Source of the DNA: Ailurus styani | Lineage: Eukaryota > Chordata > Mammalia > Carnivora > Ailuridae | Assembly (NCBI GenBank): GCA_002007465.1 | Contig: LNAC01000103.1 | Span: 167,920-231,919 of the forward strand | DNA length: 64,000 nucleotides | Direction of reading: 5' to 3' | In this document: positions 34,991 through 45,069 of the stretch, one piece after another | Position numbering within the stretch: position 1 is the first letter of the stretch | Layout of the letters: every line of letters starts with the position of its first letter | Translations under genes and position numbers: made by a program | Notes under the pieces: model-generated | Databases searched by the model: none | Told to the model about the DNA's origin: nothing | Seen by the model: only the letters and a program-made list of their open reading frames with translations

Positions 34991-35006
34991 AAGATTTTAA
35001 AATGTT

Positions 35007-35565
35007 AAACATTACCTGCTTCTAATTTAAGCAAATTAATGCCATTTAATTTAAAATTTGACTTTACCATATTTAAAAATTTATATCCATACTAACATTG
35101 AAATTTCATCTTTTATATTATAATAGAATGTAGTTATTAAACATTTTTTATTCTCAAAAATTTTGAATCTTACCACATGTGCTTTGTAATTTTCCTAAAG
35201 AATGTCTTATAGGATATGACTTTCATACATAAGAATTGGCATACTGTGGTTTTTAAATTGTGTTCATAGGTACTTATCAACCTTGGAAGAAAGTGTCATC
35301 ATGGGAAACATTTAATTTGTGTCTACAGTATCACTGCTCTAAGGATGATGGTTTAAATGATCAGGCAGAAGATATCCAGGACCTGAAAGAGTTACAAACC
35401 ATTAGTCTTCATTAAAGTACTGGTAAACTGAAGTTTCCATTTGAAATATGATTCTAAAAAATTATCAAGATCTTTACCAAAAATACATCCTTTTTTCAGA
35501 GATGACCACATACAAACTACAATATCTTAGTGAAATATTGCTCATTAATTTTGTATGAGGATTTG
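35007..35565. other. Unclassified AT-rich stretch
   Basis: Nothing recognisable between the SINE and the MLT1 LTR. Confidence 0.4.
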
Positions 35566-35570
35566 CTGAA

Positions 35571-36045
35571 TGTATTAGTTTTCTATCACTGCTATAACAA
35601 ATTACCACAAACTTAGTGGTTTAAAACAACACTAATTTATTATTTCATAGTTCTGGAGGTCAGAAATCTGCAGTGCATTTCACTGGACCAAAACCAAAGT
35701 GTTTGCAGGACTGCATTCCTCTAGAGGGTATAGGAGAAAGGGGTCCATTTCCTTGTTTTTTCCGGCTTCAAGGGGCCATATACATTCCTTGACATGTGGC
35801 CCCCCTCTCTCTCTGCAAAGTCCATCACATCTCTTCTCTGACTCTCATCCTCCCACCTCTCTCTTTTAAGGACTTTTTTGACTACATTCGGCCCAAGCAG
35901 TAAACCAGGAATCCACCCCCATCTCAAGATTCTGAATTTAATCATATCTGCAAAATCCCTTTCACTGTGTAAGGTTCAATATATTGGCAGTTTCCAGGGA
36001 TTAGGATGTAGATATCTTTGGGAGACTACTACACTGTCTACCACA
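35571..36045 (-). mobile_element. Solo MLT1 LTR (MaLR, ERVL class)
   Basis: A 475-bp solo LTR with TG/CA ends and a perfect 5-bp TSD (ctgaa at 35566-35570 and 36046-36050). Plus-strand blocks 'tgtattagttttctatcact', 'accacaaacttagtggttta', 'ttctggaggtcagaaatctg', 'ttaatcatatctgcaaaatc' and 'gactactacactgtctacca' are the inverse of MLT1. No internal retroviral sequence. Confidence 0.95.
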
Positions 36046-36050
36046 CTGAA

Positions 36051-36470
36051 GTATGAAATTAATCTCAATAGTAGTAATCTAAAAGCAACAATCATCTTGA
36101 AAGAAACCAACAAATGTAGTCAAAATGAATAAATAAATGATACACATTGGAACCAACCTTATTCTATGACAAACACCAAGAAGAGAAAACACTACTTGAC
36201 ATATAACTATTATATTTGATTGGCATGGTGACTCAGGAGTTCAAATTTCTAAAAAAATACTTTATCTTCATGGATGCAGTGTATTAATGAATATGTGGGA
36301 GGTAAGAAGAGGATGGGGAAGTTAGGGAGAGAGGGAGTAAAGCATGACTCATTTATCATTTTATATCTAAATGATTCAGGAAAGTTATAAAATGGAAACT
36401 TTGTTATCCACTAAAATAATTGCTCAGTGCAATCCAAAGTAAAGGTCAAAAAATCAGATTTTTAGTGGCA
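36051..36470. other. Unclassified AT-rich stretch
   Basis: No gene or repeat recognised. Confidence 0.4.
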
Positions 36471-36474
36471 TATG

Positions 36475-36620
36475 GTAGGAAGAAGAGCTTTGGATTCAAG
36501 ACCCATCTCTTATACATGACCTTGAACAGGTATCCTAACCTCTCTAAGCTTTGTATCCATTTCTATAAAATGGGGCAGTAATATCTGCCAGGTAGATAGG
36601 ATTAAGGGTCTAATATAGTC
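36475..36620 (+). mobile_element. MIR SINE relic
   Basis: 'gctttggattcaagacccat', 'catgaccttgaacaggtatc' and 'tctataaaatggggcagtaa' follow the MIR order. Confidence 0.8.
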
Positions 36621-37605
36621 CTCTCAGTCTCATGATGAAGAGTGAGTTATTATCTCCTCAGTCTCTACCAATAAATTAATCCTCAAAATATTATATAACC
36701 ATCCAAGTTTATATCACATAAATTATCTGTCTTCAGATAAACTACATCAGACTACTCTCATTTAGGAGTCACTAAGCTGGAGAGTCATCTATTATTTTTT
36801 ATGGTTTCATTGAGCCTCAGCAGACATTTCTGAGGTTAATTCTAACCAGTCATCCAAAATTAATGTAAAAGCCTCCTCTCTGATTCAGACACATATATAA
36901 CTTTATTATATTTCTGTTTTGTACTGGTCGCATCAAAATTTCAGGCTAAGTGACTTTGAGCAGCTGAATGACATGATGTTTTCTCTGGTGAAATACTGTT
37001 CACCATCATTTCTAGGACTCCCTCCAATTCTCTAACTTATAATAGTACTTCAATATAATACAATGCATACTCTCTCTAATGGATGAAGTACACAATCTTT
37101 ATGTTTTTATCTCTTAAAATTTTGCAGACATCTGAGCATTATTTTTTCTACATTTTATAATTGAAAATTGCTTTCCCTCTATCACTGGTTTTGACCTCAG
37201 GATCTGAACCATATATTTTGGAAAAATAAAGCCACATGAAATTATAGAATCTCAACATTATAAGACCCCTTGACAGTCATTTAGTACAACCTCTTAACGA
37301 TGTTTAAATTTTCCATGGGTTGATGGTACAAATATCCATTTTTTAATGAAATGTGTGATAATTAAAGCTTATTAAAGACAAAACCTTCTGACATTGTCAT
37401 CTAACACAGAGAAAGCTGTGTGGTATTTTAGAAGTTCTCAAGTCATACCCAACATATGGCATACTACCTATATACATATTTCAAACCTGATTGTAATTTG
37501 AAATAATAAAAAAAGAGATTGGCAAATCAGGTTTGCAAATCTCTCATGAAACCTGAAATGGTTCCCTGTTTCATAAACCTGAGTCCTGGAAAGCAGGCCA
37601 TGAAG
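36621..37605. other. Unclassified AT-rich stretch
   Basis: No gene. A piece near 37238-37310 ('tagaatctcaacattataag') may belong to an ancient SINE that I cannot name. Confidence 0.35.
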
Positions 37606-37622
37606 TTTAGTAAATCATCCTT

Positions 37623-37818
37623 TTTTTTTTTTTTAAGATTTTATTTATTTGACAGAGAGAGAGATCACAAGTAGGCAGAGAGGCAGGCAGAGAGAGAGAG
37701 GAGGAAGCAGGCTCCCTGCTGAGCAGAGAGCCCGATGTGGGCCTCGATCCCAGGACCCTGAGATCATGACCTGAGCCAAAGGCAGAGGCTTTAACCCACT
37801 GACCCCCCCAGGTGCCCC
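37623..37818 (-). mobile_element. Carnivore SINE (SINEC)
   Basis: Minus-strand copy with perfect 15-bp TSDs at 37608-37622 and 37819-37833; head slightly degraded ('gaccccccca'). Confidence 0.95.
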
Positions 37819-37865
37819 TAGTAAATCATCCTTAATTAGACAATTGCTTGCCCAGATCCAAGGGA

Positions 37866-38082
37866 GACTGACAAATTATCAGGTTTGAAGGATTTTTACC
37901 ATTACATCTTGAGAGAGAGAGAGAGAGTTTATTTAATTTTGTTTAGATACTAGATATTAATATATCTTAATATANGACTGACAAATTATCAGGTTTGAAG
38001 GATTTTTACCATTACATCTTGAGAGAGAGAGAGAGTTTATTTAATTTTGTTTAGATACTAGATATTAATATATCTTAATATA
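37866..38082 (+). repeat. Duplicate contig ends across a single N
   Basis: 37866-37974 and 37976-38082 are the same sequence except that the first has one more GA unit in its internal (GA)n. They meet at a single N (37975). This looks like an unmerged contig overlap, not biology. Confidence 0.9.
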
Positions 38083-38210
38083 TAAATATAAATAAAATAG
38101 ATATTTAATTTTTTGTTACCTACTGATAAATTCATTTAGTCCATTGACATTTATACACCCTGTGCTCAGAAAACAATTAATTCATATATTAAGATGGATT
38201 TTTCAATATT

Positions 38211-38322
38211 TGTTTTAAAGATTTTATTTTTAAGTAATCTCTGCACCCAATGTGGGGCTTCAACCCACAACCTTGAGATCAAGAATCATGTGCTTTACCG
38301 ACTGAGCTAGTCAGATGTCCCA
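38211..38322 (-). mobile_element. Short older carnivore tRNA-derived SINE
   Basis: A 112-bp element without the long CT-rich part: 'aagtaatctctgcacccaat', 'ggggcttcaacccacaacct', 'accgactgagctag'. The core is the older tRNA-Lys-like SINEC type. Perfect 14-bp TSDs at 38197-38210 and 38323-38336. Confidence 0.9.
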
Positions 38323-38612
38323 GATTTTTCAATATTGAAAAAATAATTATGGCACTGCAATTTTTTATCAAGTTTTAATTAAGATGTATTTAACGAGGAA
38401 AATTATCAGAGAAGTTTTAAAGAAATTAAGAAACACAGAAGTTTTTCCAGTGAATGGTCTGAGGACTGCCAGCATCAGGGAGCCAAGGGTACTTGTTAAA
38501 AATGTACCTGCCATACCTGCTAAGTCACATCAGGGGGTAGATATCAGGAACTCCTGCCTTAGTAAGTGAATATGATTCACAAGTGCACTATAGTTTGCAA
38601 ACTATTCATTCA

Positions 38613-38659
38613 ACCACAAATATTTGTTAAGTACCTACTATATACCAGGCACTATTCTA
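38613..38659 (-). mobile_element. L2/MIR 3' end fragment
   Basis: 'atatttgttaagtacctact' followed by 'taccaggcactattctag' is the inverted end of L2 or MIR. It abuts the left end of the Charlie element. Confidence 0.6.
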
Positions 38660-38878
38660 GACTGGGGATTAGCAAACTACCACCTGAAGACCAAATCCAG
38701 CCTGCCACCTATTTTTATATGGTTTATGAACCAATAATAGGTTTTATGTTTTTAAAGTGGTTTAAAAAATCAAAAGAATATTTTCTGACATAAAAATTAC
38801 ATGAAAGTGAAATTTTAGTGTCTACAAATGAAGATTTATTGGCACACAGCTAGCCTCATTAATTTCAATACTGTCTGG

Positions 38879-39008
38879 AAGGGGGCACCTGGCTGGCTCA
38901 GTCGGTAGAGCATGTGACTTGATCTCAGGGTTGTTCAAGCCCCACGTTGGGCGTAGAGATAACCTAAGGGAAAAAAATAGAATCTTTAAAAAAAAAGGAT
39001 AAAAAAGT
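38879..39008 (+). mobile_element. Short older carnivore SINE inside Charlie
   Basis: Plus-strand tRNA-derived SINE of the short type: 'gggcacctggctggctcagt', 'ggtagagcatgtgactt', 'cacgttgggcgtagaga', tail 'aatctttaaaaaaaaa'. 13-bp TSDs at 38866-38878 and 39009-39021 with two mismatches. Confidence 0.9.
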
Positions 39009-39210
39009 CAGTATTGTCTGGGTGTGTTCATGCTACAAAGGCAAGGTGAGTAGCTGTGACAATCTATGACATACTCTTTCACTTCCCCCTGCTGCTAAGC
39101 ACGGTGCAAATAACGGTGACATAGTTTTAACTCAACAGCATTGGATGTGTCATACATATCCCTGTACTGAAGCATTTTATTCTGATTTTTATTACCAACA
39201 TAAATCCATC

Positions 39211-40930
39211 ATGTCAAAACAAGAAAATAAAATAAAAGTGGACTTTGAATGTCATACATTTAAGGCACAGTTGAGTGTGGGTTATTTTGTTATGAAATTA
39301 AATGCAAAGCACTGTTTTGTCATTCAAAGAAAATATAGCTATACTAAAAGATAGTATGCTTCAACATTACTCGACAAAGTACTAATTACAGTATTTTCAA
39401 CTTGCAGGAGAGCAGAAGCCAGGAAAATTAGAAAAGTTAAAACAAAATACCTCATCTTAGCAGAAGTTTTTCACAAAATGAGGTATTACAATGAGCTGCA
39501 ACCAAAAACATTGCATATGTTAGCCATGCAAGAAAACATATTTATTGAGGGTGATGTAATAAAATTGACTTTGATACAACAGCCAAAGTAACATGTCTGG
39601 AGGAAATAAGCTTGTTTAAGAATAGTAACCTGTTGGTAAGAATGCTTAGTCAAAAAATTGAGAACAATGAGGGCAGCATCAATAGCCAAATAATTCACAA
39701 AGCAAGTGATTTTGAGTAATTTTACTTGGCTTTTGATGAATTGACAGATGTTAAAAATGTTGCTCAGCTGTTTTTTATTTGAGGAAACAATGCTTAGTTT
39801 GAAGTGGCAAAAGAATTAGTCTCTATGAAAAGTTAGCATATAACAACTATAGGCAAAAATATTTTCAAAGATGTTGAGGAAACACAAATTCAGTACAACC
39901 TCAATTGGAATCTGCTAAGATATGTCAAAACTAATAGTGGTAAAAATGTGCATGGAGCAGAAAATGATTTAATTGAAAAAATGTGGGAAGTTTTTGAAAA
40001 TATAAAATGTTTAAAGCCTATGTTTATTCATTGTATTATTTCATCAGCAGAGCTTTGCAGAAAATTAATCCACCATAAGCTTCTGGACCATTAGGGTCAA
40101 CATCAAACTTCATTCTCGCTTGTGGGCTAACCATCATCATCAGTGCCATGAATTTTTGTCATAAACAGGAGATGAATATCCTGACTTGGCCTATCACACA
40201 GAAATCTGGTGGTATAGCAGTGAGAAAGTTTTATTGTGTTTTGTTTCTTTTTTTAAGCTCAGGGTCAAGATTTTTAAATTTTTGTGAATGAGAATTACCT
40301 TCAACCATTATTTTCAAACACCTAATGGCCTTCGAAGTTAGCTTTTGCTGTGGATTTGATATTGTTTCTTTATGAATTCAACCTAAAATTACCAGGTCAG
40401 ACAATACTGTATGAGAAACCTATACTGCAATAAAGTCATTTTGACAAAAACTAACACTGAATCACAAATAATGTTAAGCTACTCTAGTCACTTCCCATTC
40501 TATCAAAGGTTAAAAGTAAGGAGCAAGATCGTTCCTACACAAATGTGCAGTAGATATATCTTCTGAGCTCCAGTAACATTTCTGAAACATGATTTAAGTG
40601 CTAGGAAATTTTCGAGTTTCAAAAACCCATTGAAATGTGTAATTGAGGAACTTCCAACATTCAAGTGGAGGTTAATAATCAGCAATGTAATCACATGCTA
40701 AAATGAAAATATCAAGAGAAGAATCTAATAGAACGCTATAAATGCCCTCCAAATGATGAATATGCTCAATTAAAGTCAGACACTAATGGATACCTTCTGT
40801 CTGAAAGGACATTTTTAAAGGAGAAATATAGAAAATCTCATACACATTTTACAAATCGGCATTAGCAAATAAACATTTACAGTCAATTTTGATGATAGAG
40901 AACTAATTTTGAACCCCACATGAAATGTTA
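39211..40930 (+). pseudogene. hAT-Charlie transposase remnant
   Basis: The start can be traced to MSKQENKIKVDFECHTF (39211), like the N-terminus of Charlie-type transposases and of the ZBED/FAM200/GTF2IRD2 proteins domesticated from them. The first frame stops at 39354. The reading then shifts between frames: a block near 39605-39740 ends in 'DFE..F.LAFDELTDV', with the first catalytic-type aspartate at about 39735. Another, near 39890-40085, contains 'NLNWNLLRYVKTN' and 'KPMFIHCII'. In the second block the usual 'TTDGAKN' has become 'KTNSGKN', so an acidic residue is lost. Weak similarity continues to about 40930. Stops and frameshifts throughout rule out an active protein; no sign of domestication here. 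Confidence 0.75.
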
Positions 40931-40996
40931 TCACCTCCCAAAAAGGAATTGATTCTTCTTATTAGTAGATCTATATTATAAAAATTAACTTTGTTG

Positions 40997-41120
40997 GGGC
41001 GCCTGGGTGGCTCAGTGGGTTAAAGCCGCTGCCTTCGGCTCAGGTCATGATCCCAGGGTCCTGGGATCGAGGCCCACATCGGGCTCTCTGCTCAGCGGGG
41101 AGCCTGCTTCCTCCTCTCTC
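40997..41120 (+). mobile_element. Carnivore SINE (SINEC), cut by an assembly gap
   Basis: Plus-strand near-consensus SINEC, starting at 'gggcgcctgggtggctcagt' and stopping after 'ctcctctctc' without its A tail. The single N at 41121 follows. The 41 bp after the N (41122-41162) repeat the 41 bp before the SINE (40956-40996). Confidence 0.93.
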
Positions 41121-41303
41121 NTTCTTATTAGTAGATCTATATTATAAAAATTAACTTTGTTGTTACTATTATTTAAAATTTTATCAGGGTAAAATTTATA
41201 GAAAATTATACTTTCTTACATAATATTCTTGATTTTGCCTCTTTGCCCACAAAGCCTAAAATATTTACTATCTGGCCCTTTACCAAAACTTTTCTAACCT
41301 CTT

Positions 41304-42075
41304 TGAATCCCCACTCACTATAATCTCTTTGGGGGAAAGGATTGGGCCATACACATTTTGCTTCTTCCTCAGTGACCAAAACAATCGTTGCCACTTAATG
41401 GATGATAATGATATCTGTAACTAGACAGAGCTTTGCAATGAGTTGAAAAAGGACTCCTTTGACTGTTATAATGATGATAATTATTATGATTTTGATGTAA
41501 TATTAGGTAGAAACTGCTCTCTTTAATATGTTTTTGGGCAGATAAATTCAAGGCAGATAAGTCATTAATCAAAGCAATTGCAAGCAATTTCTAACAAATT
41601 AATTCTGTCAACTTCTCCACAAAGAATTAGTGGATACGAGGGATATATGGATGATAGGGAGAATCTGATTTAGTTTGTTTTATACAAAGGAAAATGATTT
41701 CCATCACACGTAACTTAAATGTTGCATTTTAAAGGAGCTTATTTTATGGTGTATGTTTATATTTCAACAGGAAAATTCCATTCTAAAAATTGAGTAATCA
41801 AATCACAATGCTAAGAATAATGCTATTTCCATACATTAAATTTATATAATTGAGCATGCACACTGAGGATGTTTGCAAATTATCCCCTTTCTCCCTCTAT
41901 CTTATTAACTATCAATCTATTTCATAACTGATTCTTCATCCATCCCTACTTCCATTGCCATTTTATTTTTCTCATTTTACTCCTGACCTGGTCTCTGAAT
42001 CACTTGACTGTACTCAATAAATATTTATTAAATGTTCAATGACCAAACCTGAACTGGGTCCCTGTTGGAAGCACA
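41304..42075. other. Unclassified AT-rich stretch
   Basis: No recognised repeat or gene after the Charlie right end, apart from a possible MIR/L2 tail near 42010 ('caataaatatttattaaatg'). Confidence 0.4.
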
Positions 42076-42079
42076 GTTA

Positions 42080-42690
42080 TCAGGTTGGTCTCACTCACTC
42101 AGCTCTTTCCTCTCCACCCACCATACTCAAAATGCTCTCTCTCAAATTCAAAACAAATCTTGTCATTTCCTGGCATAATGATCTCTCCTCGGTGCCTTCA
42201 GTTTAAAACCCCAAATCCTTAACATGATATGTAAGACCTTTCGTAACATGACCCACGTCGACTTCAGCCTAACTCCAACTACATCCTGTACAGATTTCCC
42301 TTGTACCTGTTCTCATGTTCCCAAAGCACTGGGATTTCATTTTTCCTTTAAAATGCAAAAGCAAAAATGCTTTTGCTCGTGTGGTTTATTCTATTTACAT
42401 TTTGGCCTGCTCTTTTCTCATTCATTTTCTGCATAGTTCTTTGTTTTCAAAAGTCTTGTCCTCTGAATATATTTCCCTCAGTCCATGATCCCTGTACCCA
42501 AGTTATGTGCTTGCCCGTAGCTCCTATCATGCTAATGCATAAATATGTCTTTATTCATCTGGCTCACCTACCCAACTTGAGCTCCTTGAATGCTCCAGTC
42601 ATTCCTTCATCCATCCATTTATGTGCTGTGTTCTCATACTTATTATAATGTCTGGAATATAATCAGCTCTCAAGTATATATCTTCTAAAC
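42080..42690 (+). mobile_element. L2 LINE, sense strand
   Basis: 'caaatcttgtcatttcctgg', 'ctcggtgccttcagtttaaa', 'aatccttaacatgatatgta', 'gtaacatgacccacgtcgac', then the 3' end 'ttgagctccttgaatgctcc' give a long L2 3' part. The frames at 42224-42648 are degraded L2 coding and 3' sequence. Confidence 0.85.
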
Positions 42691-42734
42691 TGAAGCCAAG
42701 CCATTGTAGGAAGTAAGGCCCTGGGCTTAACGGA

Positions 42735-42960
42735 GAAAAAGAGTAACTAATATTTACCAAGTGCCTGCTATGATTTTAAAAAATGTCTTTCATGTTTTAT
42801 CCTTACAGCAACACTCTTAGGTAGGCATCTTTGCTCTCTTTTCACAAATGAAGGAAACTGAGATTAAATTATGAACTCAAAGTCATATGGCAAGGAAGGG
42901 TTTTAGCCAGGTTCCAAGCCAGGTCTGTCAATTATACTTCCATGCTCTACAAATCCACCT
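42735..42960 (-). mobile_element. MIR SINE, minus strand
   Basis: 'atatttaccaagtgcctgct', 'ttatccttacagcaacactc', 'acaaatgaaggaaactgaga' and 'gttccaagccaggtctgtc' are antisense MIR blocks. Confidence 0.88.
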
Positions 42961-42964
42961 ACCG

Positions 42965-43480
42965 GGCAATGAACTTTGACAAATTTGTTACTTTTCCCCT
43001 TGGTTTCTAATTTGCGAAATCTAGCTAATCTCATGAACTAACTCCTACCATGATGTTAATGACTTCATATGCTAGCATTCATTATCAGTTCCCAGAGAAA
43101 ATATTTTAACATCAAGGAAATATTCTACAGATGCTATTTTCAGCCTAACTGGGGAGATATTTGAGGGGTTGTGATCTTTCCAAGTTTCAAGGAATCAGGG
43201 AAGAAGGTGCCTGGTTCAATTAGTGCTATTCAGATATGTGATTTACATAAAAATTAACACTAAGAGCATATATTGACACTGTTACTTATAAAGAGTAATA
43301 AATGTAATATACAACCCTCAGGTATAGTATATAATCCACCCAGCTGGCCCCAGAAACAGAATAAAGGAAGTCCCAGATCCTCAGACTTGTTTACTAAAAT
43401 CCCAGGGAAACTTCCATAAAGATATTTAAAAAAAAAAAAAACAACTATCAGTAGCTGCCATTCGTAATATTAATACCTAC
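42965..43480. other. Unclassified stretch
   Basis: No gene or repeat seen. A poly(A) run near 43427-43441 has no matching flanks. Confidence 0.4.
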
Positions 43481-43484
43481 TTCA

Positions 43485-43725
43485 TTCTTCATTTACTGAG
43501 CACTATGTGCTAGGTAATGTAGTAGGTATTTATTTTTTACACAAACCTATAAGAGAGGTACTATTACACAAATTACCTTAACCCTGGTGTAGGCAGGTGT
43601 GCACGTTAAAATGTCTAAAATTTATCTAAGAATACCTCTCACATAGGGTTATACAAACAGGAAAATGTCAAGGTTCAAAGTCAACGCCCAAGTTCTTTAC
43701 ACCATTCCATGCTCTAGGGTCCTGG
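43485..43725 (-). mobile_element. MIR SINE, minus strand
   Basis: 'tttactgagcactatgtgct', 'acctataagagaggtactat', 'aaggttcaaagtcaacgccc' and 'accattccatgctctag' are diverged antisense MIR blocks. Confidence 0.7.
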
Positions 43726-44540
43726 ACTTCTTATAAATAATGCACCATCCATCTCAAGACATGCTCAACACAGGAATCAGATCAGGGTCTTTGCAGGACT
43801 GGAAGAGGACTAGGAACGAAGTGGGGGTGGTGAGTGTGAGTGTGGGAGGGTATATGGAGAGGTAGAGGGATGCATGCACAATTAAAGAGCTCTGGAAGTA
43901 ATGGAGTGTGATGGGGCACTGAGGGGATACAGTTTTACCTCTGTTTATCCAAGCCTCCTTCTGACCCCTATTCTGAGTGTGAAGGAGACACTCACATGCC
44001 CTCCGAAGGTCAGGGCTATTTGCTGCTGTGGAATGTGGCCAGCATTCTCAGCACCCATCTCCACTTTTCATTAGAGGGAAATAAGGAGTGAAGGGGAGAC
44101 TTGGGCCATAGTAGGCCATTTTCCACAGACCATTTCAGAGAGATGGGTCCTCAGAAAACATCCCTTTATGGGTTTCTAACACAACAGAATCAATATATTT
44201 ATTGAAGAAATAAAAGATTTGCTGACACCCACCACCAACACAAATCAAAGATGTTTGGGTCTAGATCACATTTTCTTTTTGTTGCGCTGCTCTGCCTCTA
44301 GTTATTATTTTTAAAAATTGCTAAATGAACAGTGCCTTTTGAAAAAAAGCAGATACTGCCAGGTTATATTAGGAAAATAGTGACGATGGCCTCCTTATGT
44401 CCTTCTTTTCTATGTCCTCAGGAATGGTCTGTTCATGAGCGGATACGTAGCTCTCCAGATTTTTTCTGTGTATACAAACACTTATATAGGATTTATGGTT
44501 TTTTTAATGACATTTTTCTGTACATATTATTAGCTACTTA
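43726..44540. other. Unclassified stretch
   Basis: No gene or named repeat recognised. Confidence 0.4.
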
Positions 44541-44544
44541 ACTC

Positions 44545-45065
44545 TTTTCATTTAACAGTGATCATGGACATCTTTTCACACATTATAGACCCACCCCTGT
44601 ATTTCTCTGTCCTTCCTCCCTCCCTCCCTCCCTTCCTTCCATCTTTCCTTCCTTCCATCTTTCCTTCCTTCCTTCTTCNNNNNNNNNNNNNNNNNNNNNN
44701 NNNNNNNNNNNNNNNNNNNNNNNNNNNNNNNNNNNNNNNNNNNNNNNNNNNNNNNNNNNNNNNNNNNNNNNNNNNNNNNNNNNNNNNNNNNNNNNNNNNN
44801 NNNNNNNNNNNNNNNNNNNNNNNNNNNNNNNNNNNNNNNNNNNNNNNNNNNNNNNNNNNNNNNNNNNNNNNNNNNNNNNNNNNNNNTCCCTCCCTTCCTT
44901 CCTTCCTCCTTCCCTCCCTCCCTTCCTCCTCTCCTCCTTCTTCTCCTCCTCCTCCCCCCGCCTTCTTCTTCTTCTCCTTCATGGCTATATAGTATCCCAT
45001 AGTTTGGTTATGGTATAATTTATTTAACCAGTGCCTGTTTTGGGTTGCCTACAGTACTTTATAAT
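44545..45065 (-). mobile_element. Old L1 3' region, minus strand, split by a microsatellite
   Basis: 'ttcatttaacagtgatcatg' and 'gacatcttttcacacattat' on the left, and 'catggctatatagtatccca', 'gtataatttatttaaccagt' and 'gcctgttttgggttgcctac' on the right, form the inverse of an old L1 3' region. The CCTT tract and gap lie between. Confidence 0.6.
44608..44955. repeat. CCTT/CCCT microsatellite containing a 208-N gap
   Basis: Pyrimidine-rich (CCTT)n/(CCCT)n at 44608-44678 and 44887-44955 around 208 N (44679-44886). True length is unknown; frames running through the gap are artefacts. Confidence 0.97.
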
Positions 45066-45069
45066 TAAA

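Larger units (their letters stand above)
38660..41303 (+). mobile_element. Nearly complete, decayed hAT-Charlie DNA transposon
   Basis: Left terminal region 'ggggattagcaaactacca' and 'accaaatccagcctgccac', then 'gtttttaaagtggtttaaaa' and 'gatttattggcacacagcta'. Right terminal region 'cacaaagcctaaaatattta', 'tatctggccctttaccaaaa' and 'cttttctaacctct', which pairs imperfectly with the left end. Between them lies a decayed transposase (39211 to about 40930). Later insertions are SINEs at 38879-39008 and 40997-41120. The 8-bp target duplication expected for hAT elements is not clear, so end points are approximate. Confidence 0.8.

Noticed and set aside
37866..38082. Possible biological tandem repeat or CRISPR-like pair
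   Set aside because: The copies meet at a single N and are otherwise identical apart from one GA unit, which fits a contig-overlap artefact; only two copies and no spacers.
38211..38322. tRNA gene (tRNA-like core)
   Set aside because: The tRNA similarity belongs to the SINE head; there is no complete cloverleaf, and target duplications show retrotransposition.
42224..42648. Overlapping 70- and 93-codon frames
   Set aside because: They lie in an L2 relic and match degraded LINE sequence.
44548..45000. 150- and 144-codon open frames on both strands
   Set aside because: They run through the 208-N gap and a CCTT microsatellite; the length comes from undefined bases and low-complexity sequence.
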